Shown here piece by piece: positions 1 through 4,819 of a DNA stretch of 5,326 nt. The translations under genes were made by a program, and so were the position numbers. The notes under the pieces were generated by a model. That model was not told the DNA's origin, made no database searches, and saw only the letters and a program-made list of their open reading frames with translations. The number at the start of each line of letters is the position of its first letter. Positions within the stretch are counted from its first letter, which is position 1. Origin of the DNA: Clostridiales bacterium (GTDB taxonomy: Bacteria; Bacillota; Clostridia; Oscillospirales; Acutalibacteraceae); the NCBI GenBank assembly GCA_019422525.1, contig JAHZDE010000039.1, positions 1 through 5,326 on the forward strand. The letters are read 5' to 3'.

Positions 1-331
1 CCAGGACGATTTCCTCGGCCCTGTTGTGGATGGAGTTCATGGAGCGCACCCATGCTATCTGGTCGGCAGTTTTCAGGGTTTCCGTGACACCCTCTTGCTG
101 CATCATGGCTTTTTCAATGATTTCCAGTCGCTCCCGACAGGCGATGTCGATTTCCTCCAAGTGGGGAAACAACTTTTCAGTGACAATGAGATCGGTATAC
201 AGAATGGGCCGGTGTTCTTTTAAGTAGGCACGGCGCAACCGGCCATATTTCCCGATATGGTACTCTTTGGTATCCGATAACACAAGGTCAGGAATGAGAT
301 AGTCGCCGCATTTGGTGTAAGTCAGTTCCAT
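1..331 (-). CDS. tnpV: TnpV, transposon-encoded protein (C-terminus beyond window)
   Basis: The frame reads open from the ATG at 331-329 to the window edge, giving 110 codons. It begins MELTYTKCGDYLIPDL and continues with KEYHIGKYGRLRRAYLKEHR, then ends in the window with a segment containing WVRSMNSIHNRAEEIVL. These blocks match what I know of TnpV, a small protein (roughly 115-125 aa) carried by Tn4451/Tn4453-type transposons of Clostridia, so only a few C-terminal residues should be missing. Its biochemical role is not established; it is soluble and highly charged, with no membrane segment. An AAAGGAG ribosome binding site lies just upstream of the start (336-342). It follows a truncated large serine recombinase on the same strand, which is the tnpX-tnpV order known from Tn4451. 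Family identity is confident, function is not. Confidence 0.88.
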   Translation of the reverse strand, partial: MELTYTKCGDYLIPDLVLSDTKEYHIGKYGRLRRAYLKEHRPILYTDLIVTEKLFPHLEEIDIACRERLEIIEKAMMQQEGVTETLKTADQIAWVRSMNSIHNRAEEIVL

Positions 332-360
332 ACAAGGCTCCTTTCGTGGGAATGTGGTTG

Positions 361-405
361 ACAGTTACGGTAGGTTTGAGGGCATCCCTCCTTTATCATA
401 ACTGT
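361..405 (-). promoter_or_regulatory. Nested inverted repeats in the tnpV leader
   Basis: Two inverted repeats sit inside each other. The outer 7-bp arms are acagtta (361-367) and taactgt (399-405). The inner 5-bp arms are gaggg (378-382) and ccctc (386-390) around a 3-nt loop. On the minus-strand RNA the inner hairpin absorbs part of a GGAGGG Shine-Dalgarno-like run with an ATG in its loop. A weak promoter (TTGTGG at 417-422, TATGAT at 395-400, 16-nt spacer) would start transcription within this structure. It may control tnpV expression or bind a protein; the sequence alone does not decide. Confidence 0.4.
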
Positions 406-434
406 CTTTTCATTCGCCACAAATGAGCCGCCAG

Positions 435-581
435 TCATGATGTAATGTTTTTTGGTGTAATCCACCCTCTATACATTACATCATGGTTTTCTATCGACAC
501 GCTTTCCCCGGCTCGCTCATCGTCATGGGAAAGACGCTCGTACAGGGCTGTGATTTTTCCCTTGTCCGGCTGTTTCTTCAT
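435..581 (-). pseudogene. Truncated large serine recombinase (TnpX-like), N-terminus only
   Basis: The ATG at 581-579 is preceded by AAGGAGG with a 9-nt spacer, an excellent start. The 48-aa product opens with KITALYERLSHDDERAGES and then VSIEN, which is the N-terminus of the large serine recombinases of the Tn4451 TnpX type. In the family the serine of the YERLS motif (Ser18 here) is the nucleophile that attacks DNA. The match stops after about residue 32; the remaining 16 residues (from HDVMYRG on) resemble nothing in the family and end at a TGA. Family members are roughly 500-700 aa, so over 90% is missing, including the rest of the catalytic domain and the DNA-binding domains. The break coincides with one arm of a 12-bp inverted repeat. 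The peptide cannot be an active recombinase, although its expression signals are intact. Confidence 0.85.
436..485. repeat. Perfect 12-bp inverted repeat at the recombinase break
   Basis: The arms are catgatgtaatg (436-447) and cattacatcatg (474-485), exact reverse complements separated by 26 nt. Inside the spacer is a smaller dyad, ggtg-taatc-cacc. The right arm starts exactly where the recombinase similarity ends, and the left arm supplies its premature stop codon. No U-run follows the hairpin on the minus strand, so it is not a standard terminator. It may be a small inserted palindromic element or a scar of the deletion that removed the rest of the recombinase gene. Confidence 0.7.
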
Positions 582-628
582 GGGGTGTAACCTCCTTTCT
601 TGAGGGTGCGCGCTCCCTTTATCCTTAT

Positions 629-650
629 TGTAAATTACCATTCCTTTACA
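629..650. repeat. Subterminal dyad near the transposon end
   Basis: Arms tgtaaa (629-634) and tttaca (645-650) are perfect reverse complements around a 10-bp centre. The dyad lies about 17 bp inside the proposed transposon end and about 48 bp upstream of the recombinase start codon. This position fits a recombinase-binding half-site or an operator. A possible -10 box (minus-strand TACAAT, 632-627) overlaps the left arm. No good -35 is visible; in Tn4451 the tnpX promoter is completed only when the ends join in a circle, so a missing -35 would be expected here. Confidence 0.35.
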
Positions 651-657
651 CTTAAAA

Positions 658-966
658 TTATGCACTCCAACGGGCCGAACCATACTCCACGTTGTGGCGG
701 TACTTCTTGGCGTTCTTGCCTTTCAGATACACCGCCAGCCGCAAGCCAGCGCCGCAGCAAAGCCCCACCAGCAAATCCAGTGGGTGCAGGCTGGGCCACC
801 AGCTCCCCAGCGCCACCGGCAGGGTGGAGAAGAACGAGAACATCTTGGCAGAAGCGTCCGCCCCGGTCGCCAGCCGCCAGGCTTCCCCCAGGTTGGTGGC
901 AAACAGGCCCAGCAGGAAATAGGGCAGGTTCAGCAGCACCAGCTTTTTCACATTCAGCTGCTTCAT
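658..966 (-). pseudogene. VirD4/TraG-type coupling protein, N-terminal fragment (interrupted)
   Basis: The coupling protein is a membrane ATPase that delivers the DNA-relaxase complex to the type IV secretion channel during conjugation. The 102-aa fragment has the family's N-terminus: two hydrophobic membrane segments at about residues 9-23 (VLLNLPYFLLGLFA) and 62-81 (PLDLLVGLCCGAGLRLAVYL). These are followed by KGKNAKKYRH and EYGSARW, which in intact Tn1549-type proteins lead into the ATPase domain. After Trp100 only Ser-Ala and a stop remain, so the Walker motifs and the whole cytoplasmic motor (usual length about 600 aa) are absent. AAGGAG lies 8 nt before the ATG, inside the end of the PcfB gene, and the two genes overlap by 4 nt. 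The break is explained by the transposon to the left. The fragment might still insert in the membrane but cannot pump DNA. Confidence 0.9.
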
Positions 967-1463
967 CGTTCCAGCTCCTTCCGGCAGCTGCGGTCCACCA
1001 CGGTATTTTTGAGCAGCTCCTTGAACTGGGCCAGCTTCGCCAGCACGGAGGGGCGCTCGGTTTTCTCCGCCTTTTTGACTTTTTTGCCGGTGTACTCGGT
1101 AAAAGCAGCGGTCAGGGCGTCGGCGTCGCGGGCCTTGAAGAAAATCAGGTACTTGGGCGGGGAGGCGCTGCGGTCCTTTTTCACCGCATAGTCCACGCCG
1201 TACTTGCGGGCGATGCGCTCAAAGTCCCGGATAGACGGGTCGTTGATCTCGATGTTGGAGACGCCCTGGTTCTGCCCGATGAGCTGCTTCACCGTCTGCT
1301 TGCCCTTGGGGGTGACGAGGGAATCCCGGCTGCGCTGCTTTTCCAGCTTTTTCTCCCTGCGGTGGGCCATGTACTTGGATATGGCGGCCTTGAACAGCCG
1401 CCCGGTGAACTTGGTGCCGCTGACGATCAGCGTCAAAGTCCTGTTTTCCACTTCCTCCTGCAT
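963..1463 (-). CDS. PcfB family (DUF3801) conjugation protein
   Basis: This 166-aa protein has the features of the PcfB family, found beside the coupling protein in pCF10, Tn1549 and related elements. There PcfB/DUF3801 proteins are thought to help bring the processed DNA to the coupling protein. Visible blocks are TLIVSGTKFTGRLFKAAISKY (about residues 10-31), the region with TPKGKQTVKQLI, and KYLIFFKARDADALTAAFTEY (about 105-125). The C-terminus is lysine- and glutamate-rich. There is no signal peptide or membrane segment, so it should be cytoplasmic. The start is supported by GGGAGG (1472-1477), 8 nt before the ATG. Its stop overlaps the virD4 start by 4 nt (963-966), indicating translational coupling. 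Length is normal and the frame is intact, though its partner gene is broken. Confidence 0.88.
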   Translation of the reverse strand: MQEEVENRTLTLIVSGTKFTGRLFKAAISKYMAHRREKKLEKQRSRDSLVTPKGKQTVKQLIGQNQGVSNIEINDPSIRDFERIARKYGVDYAVKKDRSASPPKYLIFFKARDADALTAAFTEYTGKKVKKAEKTERPSVLAKLAQFKELLKNTVVDRSCRKELER

Positions 1464-1550
1464 TTTTCTCGCCTCCCTTCGTCGGTTATGCAGTGGATGG
1501 CCTTGAATACTAAGGCGGGACCACCAGCCGCCGCAGCAGATACCGGCCTG

Positions 1551-2288
1551 TCATACCGTCACCAGAATCAGCGACCGCAGTTCTGCAAAGTGCAGCTTGC
1601 CCTTGGGCGTCACCAGCGTGTAGGAGCCGGTGTGGCCGTTGCGGCAGAAGTCTTTCACGCAGAACAGCCCATCGTTGGTGCTCTTGGCGTAGGGCATCAC
1701 GCAGCCGGAGGGAGCGCGGTAGACGTACCGGCGTTCCAGCAGAAAGCGGACGAACCTCCGTTCCGGCACCTCCAGCTCCTTGGCGGTGGTGCGCAGGTTG
1801 GTGCTGTGCCGCAGGTCGATGAACAGGTCGTAGTAGACGGCCTTGCCTTGCAGCCGGGCGTTGTCCGCTTGCAGCGCCGCGTTCTTCTCGCGCTCGGCCA
1901 GCAGGTCGGAGCAGAGCTTCAGCAGCGCCTCCGGGGAGGTGGCGACCTCCCACAGCTTTTCTCTGGTGAGGTAAGCTCCGTGCTGGCGGATGCTGGGCAG
2001 GACTTCATCGAACACCCAGCGTTCAAACCGCTCCGCCGAGGGCAGTTTGCTGTGGACAATAAGACGGTACACATCGCCTTCGGGGATAAATTTCATTTGT
2101 TGAATCCCGCCGTTAGAAGGGGTCGGTAAAACGCAGACCCCTTTACAATGGGCCGCGATAGCGTCCGCCGGGCGGCGGTATCCGAGTGCTTGGGCAACAT
2201 CCTTTCCACAAAACAGCACCTTGCCGTCCTTCTCAAAAGTGCGGATGCTGCCAAACTCCGGGTTTTTGAAAATTTCCATCTGGTTCAT
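1551..2288 (-). CDS. BRO/KilAC antirepressor-like protein
   Basis: This 245-aa protein has two recognisable parts. Residues about 4-105 are a BRO-type domain (IFKNPEFGSIRTF, KVLFCGKDVAQALGY, GDVYRLIVHSKLPSAERFE, WVFDEVLPSIRQHGAY). Residues about 140-240 resemble a KilAC domain, preceded by a short coiled-coil-like stretch (LLAEREKNAALQADNARLQG) and containing TTAKELEVPERRFVRFLLE as a probable DNA-binding helix-turn-helix. Such proteins act in phages as antirepressors or DNA-binding regulators; versions are common in Tn1549-like conjugative elements between the replication and transfer genes, where their exact role is unclear. The start at 2288 is chosen because AGGAGG lies 6 nt upstream; a second Met three codons later is possible. 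A terminator-like hairpin lies just upstream at the end of the preceding gene. The frame is intact. Confidence 0.87.
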   Translation of the reverse strand: MNQMEIFKNPEFGSIRTFEKDGKVLFCGKDVAQALGYRRPADAIAAHCKGVCVLPTPSNGGIQQMKFIPEGDVYRLIVHSKLPSAERFERWVFDEVLPSIRQHGAYLTREKLWEVATSPEALLKLCSDLLAEREKNAALQADNARLQGKAVYYDLFIDLRHSTNLRTTAKELEVPERRFVRFLLERRYVYRAPSGCVMPYAKSTNDGLFCVKDFCRNGHTGSYTLVTPKGKLHFAELRSLILVTV

Positions 2289-2313
2289 ATCGTGCCTCCT
2301 TGGGCGGTGCAGC

Positions 2314-2339
2314 AAAAAGGCGGCCATTACCAGCCGCCT
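2314..2339 (-). terminator. Intrinsic terminator overlapping the end of the ParA fusion gene
   Basis: On the minus strand AGGCGGC (2339-2333) and GCCGCCT (2324-2318) form a 7-bp GC-rich stem with an 8-nt loop, followed by a U-run (2318-2314). The stop codon of the upstream gene (2327-2329) lies in the loop. A ribosome finishing that gene would cover the 5' arm, so termination could depend on translation. If it works, it reduces read-through into the antirepressor, pcfB and virD4 genes. Confidence 0.7.
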
Positions 2340-3295
2340 GCGTGCATATCGTGGTTGACCTGGGCCGTGTAGTGGTTGCTGATGGTGGTGGGCGCGTTGA
2401 ACAGCACGGTGAGCAGGTACTGCTTCATGTTGCGGACCTCGGTGGTGTTGTTGTGCAGGCACTCCATGACGAACTCGATGTGGGAGCTGTCCAGCTTCAA
2501 GAACCGCGACCGCACGACCTCATGGGGAAAGTCCGCCCCGGCAATGCGGGTGGTCTTGCGTCTGGCGCAGACCGTTTCCACGATCAGCTCCACGATCTCG
2601 TCCAAATCCTCGCGGTAGGTGGTAAACTCCCGGCACAGGTGGTCGTACTCGATGTTCTCCAACACCAAATCCCGATAACTCTCCATTTCCTCCACCGACA
2701 TCGCATCCCGTCCTTTCCGTTCCGGCAGCTGAGCTGCCGCAAAGCCCCGGAAGGGAATGGAATCGGTACTTGGTACATCCGTTGTTTGTTTTTGGGTCTT
2801 TGATTTCTCTATATTTAATTCTGCGGGCTTTTCCGTATCCGGGTCAGCCAGATACGGGTTTTCCGTATCTGGTGAAGCCGTATCCGGCTGGGGCGTATCC
2901 GGCTCTTTGGGCTGGGGCTGCTCATAGATGACATACTCGGTGTCGCTGATGCGTCCTTGGCGGTCCCGCATCTGGTGGCGGACGATGTACCCGGCGGCTT
3001 CCAGCTCCCGCAGCGCCCCGCCGATGGCGTCCACGCCCTCCGGGTGGTGCAGGATACCCTCGCCGGGGCGCAGCGGTTCGTCCATCAGAATACGGCCCAT
3101 CGCGTCCGAGAGGGTAAAGGGCAGCTTGTCCGGCAGGGGATTTCCCAGGCTGATGGTCAGGCTGGCCTGGGGATCGGCGTCCACCAGCAGCACCTTCTTT
3201 CCGGCCTGGGCCAGCCCGATGCCTAAGTTGGCGCAGGTGGTTGTCTTGCCGACACCGCCTTTCTGGTTGGCGACGGCGATGATTTGCGTGTTCAT
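2327..3295 (-). CDS. ParA N-terminus fused to HTH-DUF6017 replication protein C-terminus
   Basis: This 322-aa chimera joins two proteins that are normally separate in Tn1549-like elements. Residues 1-89 are a ParA partition ATPase: the deviant Walker A motif KGGVGKTT (12-19), the Walker A' region VLLVDADPQAS (35-45), and GRILMDEPLRPGEGILHHPEGVD. Residues about 86-126 are the end of a winged-helix domain (EGVDAIGGALRELEAAGYIVR and then TEYVIYEQPQP). A Pro-Asp-Thr repeat linker (132-156) follows, then a DUF6017 domain (about 200-315, with RDLVLENIEYDHL and LDSSHIEFVMECLHNNTTEVRN). ParA's Walker B and dimerisation parts are missing, as is the first half of the winged helix, so neither activity is expected to be normal. 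The DUF6017 half may still fold. GAGGTGA lies a few bases before the ATG. The reading frame is unbroken across the joint. Confidence 0.85.
   Translation of the reverse strand: MNTQIIAVANQKGGVGKTTTCANLGIGLAQAGKKVLLVDADPQASLTISLGNPLPDKLPFTLSDAMGRILMDEPLRPGEGILHHPEGVDAIGGALRELEAAGYIVRHQMRDRQGRISDTEYVIYEQPQPKEPDTPQPDTASPDTENPYLADPDTEKPAELNIEKSKTQKQTTDVPSTDSIPFRGFAAAQLPERKGRDAMSVEEMESYRDLVLENIEYDHLCREFTTYREDLDEIVELIVETVCARRKTTRIAGADFPHEVVRSRFLKLDSSHIEFVMECLHNNTTEVRNMKQYLLTVLFNAPTTISNHYTAQVNHDMHAGGW
2833..2907. repeat. Five 15-bp iteron-like units inside the DUF6017 gene
   Basis: Five units begin at exact 15-bp steps: 2833, 2848, 2863, 2878 and 2893. Each starts with a 10-bp core close to ccgtatccgg. 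The second unit is ccagatacgg, the exact reverse complement of the third core ccgtatctgg, with 5 nt between them. On the minus strand the units encode Pro-Asp-Thr-x-x, except one that reads Pro-Tyr-Leu. The spacing is strict enough to be either a protein linker that grew by duplication or a set of binding sites for the encoded replication protein. Confidence 0.75.
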
Positions 3296-3340
3296 CGTAT
3301 TTCACCTCGTTTCTGTTTGTCGTGTTTGGTTTTGGAAATA

Positions 3341-3387
3341 GAAAAAGCCGCCACTACTTTCTTGAAAAAAAGAGTGACGGCTTTTTC
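3341..3387 (-). terminator. Long terminator-like hairpin in the parA leader
   Basis: Arms gaaaaagccgccact (3341-3355) and agtgacggctttttc (3373-3387) pair over 14 of 15 positions with a 17-nt loop. A-rich and U-rich flanks make it a possible intrinsic terminator in both directions. It lies between the proposed promoter at 3459-3487 and the ParA start at 3295, with no gene in between. It would therefore end part of the parA transcripts and may act as an attenuator. Confidence 0.7.
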
Positions 3388-3417
3388 TGATCCCGGAACG
3401 TCGGTCCCCGGAAATGC

Positions 3418-3440
3418 AAAAAGCGCCCAGCTGGAACGCT
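3418..3440 (-). terminator. First terminator-like hairpin of the parA leader
   Basis: On the minus strand AGCGTTC (3440-3434) can pair with GGGCGCT (3428-3422), counting two G-U pairs, around a 5-nt loop. A UUUUU run (3422-3418) follows. It lies only about 10-15 nt after the expected transcription start. An upstream second copy of GCGTTC (3446-3441) could compete with the 5' arm, which would allow two alternative folds. Confidence 0.45.
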
Positions 3441-3458
3441 GAACGCTTTCGCAATAAA

Positions 3459-3487
3459 ATCATATTCATTTGTTCAGATTGGGTCAA
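3459..3487 (-). promoter_or_regulatory. Sigma-70 promoter for the parA-fusion locus
   Basis: On the minus strand TTGACC (3487-3482) and TATGAT (3464-3459) are separated by exactly 17 nt. Each hexamer differs from consensus at no more than two positions. The start point would be near 3452, giving a leader of about 155 nt before the ParA ATG at 3295. The -35 box lies inside an 18-bp direct repeat (3481-3498) with a second copy at 3651-3668, so a repressor may bind here. Confidence 0.7.
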
Positions 3488-3675
3488 ACTCTGCCAAACC
3501 GATTTTGCATAAAATTTCAGAGGGACAAAAAAGCAAAAATGACCTCTTGGGAGAGGGCTGGGGCAAAAAAGTTGTCCTATGATTTAACCCATTAGCCCCT
3601 GTTTTGGGGGTGGTTGTCCTTAATTTAACCCATAAAAAATGGTTCAAAACGGGTCAGACTATGCCAAAACAGGGC
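3481..3675. repeat. Repeat-rich noncoding region upstream of the parA locus
   Basis: Three pairs of repeats occur in under 200 bp without a gene. First, gggtcaaactctgccaaa (3481-3498) and gggtcagactatgccaaa (3651-3668) match at 16 of 18 positions. Second, gttgtcctatgatttaaccc (3571-3590) and gttgtccttaatttaaccc (3613-3631) are close copies 42 bp apart. Third, an inverted pair is formed by gcccctgttttgg (3595-3607) and ccaaaacagggc (3664-3675). Such clustering beside a partition/replication gene suits an origin, a centromere-like site or an operator. None of these is proved by the sequence. Confidence 0.6.
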
Positions 3676-3691
3676 AAACAATCTGAAAAGG

Positions 3692-3726
3692 AAAAACCCC
3701 GAAAACCGCATGGTTTCGGGGTTTTT
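3692..3726 (-). terminator. Strong bidirectional intrinsic terminator
   Basis: aaaaaccccgaaaacc (3692-3707) pairs with ggtttcggggttttt (3712-3726) with one bulged A and a 4-nt loop. The A-rich arm and U-rich arm make it work in both directions. It lies about 115 nt downstream of the sigma factor stop codon and separates that gene from the parA promoter. Confidence 0.85.
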
Positions 3727-3839
3727 GAGCTGTTTTGAACTAAAATTATCGCTTGCTGAACTTGTAACAGCGTATTTAAGCCATTTTCAGAGGTTTTGAG
3801 TGCTATAGCTGTGTTACACATTTCAATTTTTATCTATTT
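3727..3839. other. Noncoding stretch after the sigma factor gene, with palindromes
   Basis: No gene is seen. Two perfect palindromes abut: gctatagc (3802-3809) and tgtgt-t-acaca (3810-3820). A related inverted sequence, ttgtaacagc, lies at about 3762-3771 and matches gctgtgttacac with one extra base. The stretch could be 3' untranslated RNA of the sigma gene with a protein-binding site; nothing more can be said. Confidence 0.35.
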
Positions 3840-4730
3840 TCAAACACTCATAGCCTTTTTATATTTCTGTTCCAACTCTGCCCGGCGCAGTGCAATATAT
3901 TCAACTATTGAGTCTCCATGCTCTTTAAATCTGTTAAATCCAGACCGATAAACTGACGCTTCTGCAATCTCACATTTTTCTCTAATCTCCCGTAGCGGTT
4001 TACTCATTCTGAGCCGCCGAAGGCCTGTTGACCGGTACTGTCTTACTCTCTCCAGACTAACACCGGATTCTCTGGCAATCTCTGATAATGTCTTACCCTC
4101 TCTATAATACTTTCTGATAACCTTCTCCTGCTGATTGTCTGTATAACGCTCTACAATGCCCCATAATTCGCTCTGCTGATACTCTTTGAATATTCTATCA
4201 ACCGTATCTTCTTCAAGGCTGAAATCGTCCGCTACAGTGTCAGCAAGCGACAGTTCTTCATCTGCCTTTATTGGAGCGTCCAGACTGACAATCTCCTGCA
4301 TATATGTTTTAATCTTCTGTATTTCGGATAGCGGCAGCAGGCTATAATCCGCTATTTCTTCATCTGTTGGCGTATGTCCATATGTCTGTTCAAACTCCTG
4401 TACGGTTTTCTTGTAACGTGCTATTTTCTGCCTGTATGCGCTTGATATTCGCAGTATAGAGCCGCTGTTCTCCATGTACCGCTGAATACTCTGCTTAATC
4501 CAATACCGAGCATAAGTCATAAACAAAACATTCTCAGAGGATTCATAATGCCGGACTGCCTCCCACAATCCAAAATATGCCTCCTGCAATAAATCTTCCT
4601 CCGATTCATAATATGCGTATGGCTTTATGAATTTCTTGATTAAAGGCAGATTGTTCTCATAAAGCACCTGCATATTTTCCGTTACATGATAACCGTTTCT
4701 GATCCGCTCAACAAGTTCCTCATTACTCAT
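3840..4730 (-). CDS. Sigma-70 family RNA polymerase sigma factor
   Basis: The 296-aa product has the domain order of a group 2/3 sigma-70 factor and directs RNA polymerase to a set of promoters. Region 2 spans about residues 18-90, with the core-binding segment DLLQEAYFGLWEAVRHYE (46-63) and the -10-recognising segment TYARYWIKQSIQRYMENSG (72-90). Region 3 covers about 92-150 (SSAYRQKIARYKKTVQEFE, TPTDEEIADYS). Region 4 covers about 195-243, with a helix-turn-helix (KTLSEIARESGVSLERVRQYRS). About 50 extra C-terminal residues (IREKCEIAEAS to the end) are charged and not typical. Region 1.1 is absent, so it is not the housekeeping factor. The start at 4730 follows AAAGGTGG by 11 nt; a longer form from 4820 lacks a good site. 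The codon choice is AT-rich, unlike the ICE genes downstream. Its target promoters are unknown. Confidence 0.9.
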   Translation of the reverse strand: MSNEELVERIRNGYHVTENMQVLYENNLPLIKKFIKPYAYYESEEDLLQEAYFGLWEAVRHYESSENVLFMTYARYWIKQSIQRYMENSGSILRISSAYRQKIARYKKTVQEFEQTYGHTPTDEEIADYSLLPLSEIQKIKTYMQEIVSLDAPIKADEELSLADTVADDFSLEEDTVDRIFKEYQQSELWGIVERYTDNQQEKVIRKYYREGKTLSEIARESGVSLERVRQYRSTGLRRLRMSKPLREIREKCEIAEASVYRSGFNRFKEHGDSIVEYIALRRAELEQKYKKAMSV

Positions 4731-4778
4731 TGCATTTACATCCACCTTTCCATATAATATAGGTAGATGTATCACAGT

Positions 4779-4811
4779 GGGAAGTCTTAGCATATGGCAG
4801 CAGGACTTCCC
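4779..4811 (-). promoter_or_regulatory. Leader hairpin or operator of the sigma factor gene
   Basis: gggaagtc (4779-4786) and gacttccc (4804-4811) form a perfect 8-bp inverted repeat with a 17-nt spacer that contains a CATATG palindrome. It begins about 9 nt after the -10 box, so it would be at the 5' end of the mRNA. It may stabilise the transcript or serve as a repressor site. Confidence 0.5.
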
Positions 4812-4819
4812 TTTTCTCA

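Larger units (their letters stand above)
1..667 (-). mobile_element. End of a Tn4451-like transposon inserted in virD4
   Basis: Three facts point to a transposon end near 667. The coupling-protein similarity stops abruptly at codon 100 (669-667). About 90 bp further on, a TnpX-type recombinase N-terminus begins with a good ribosome binding site. tnpV follows in the Tn4451 order. In the known family TnpX cuts at GA dinucleotides and no target duplication is expected; a GA on the minus strand lies at 667-666, right at the break. The far end lies to the left of the window, where the rest of virD4 should resume if this is a simple insertion. Any cargo genes are also out of view. The exact boundary is inferred. 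Confidence 0.65.
668..3487 (-). mobile_element. Part of a Tn1549-like integrative conjugative element
   Basis: The run ParA, DUF6017 protein, BRO/KilAC protein, PcfB and VirD4 coupling protein on one strand is the replication-to-transfer section of Tn1549/CTn-type elements of Clostridia. The GC-rich coding and tight gene spacing are uniform over this stretch. No integrase, relaxase or attachment site is visible, so the ends of the element lie outside the window. Whether the AT-rich block to the right belongs to the same element cannot be settled here. Confidence 0.75.

Noticed and set aside
322..438. A 38-codon minus-strand frame before tnpV
   Set aside because: It begins inside the 12-bp inverted repeat without a ribosome binding site and resembles no protein I know; its end overlaps the tnpV start by chance.
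436..485. Inverted repeat as an intrinsic terminator
   Set aside because: The arms are AT-rich, the loop is 26 nt, and no U-run follows the hairpin on either strand.
1510..1554. A 14-codon frame whose ATG overlaps the antirepressor stop
   Set aside because: The overlap is suggestive of coupling, but the Arg/Leu/Val peptide is too short to defend as a gene.
600..2129. A 509-codon open frame on the plus strand
   Set aside because: It is antisense to virD4, pcfB and the antirepressor gene, all with recognisable products and ribosome binding sites. Its translation is low-complexity Ala/Pro/Gly/Arg text typical of the reverse strand of GC-rich genes.
2833..2907. Short repeats that might suggest a CRISPR array
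   Set aside because: Units are only 15 bp, contiguous and in frame in a protein linker; there are no unique spacers or cas genes.
2300..3341. Several plus-strand open frames opposite the ParA fusion
   Set aside because: They overlap a gene with clear motifs, have no family features, and lack convincing ribosome binding sites.
3302..3487. A 61-codon minus-strand frame in the parA leader
   Set aside because: Its start lies upstream of the likely transcription start, it has no ribosome binding site, and it runs through both terminator-like hairpins.
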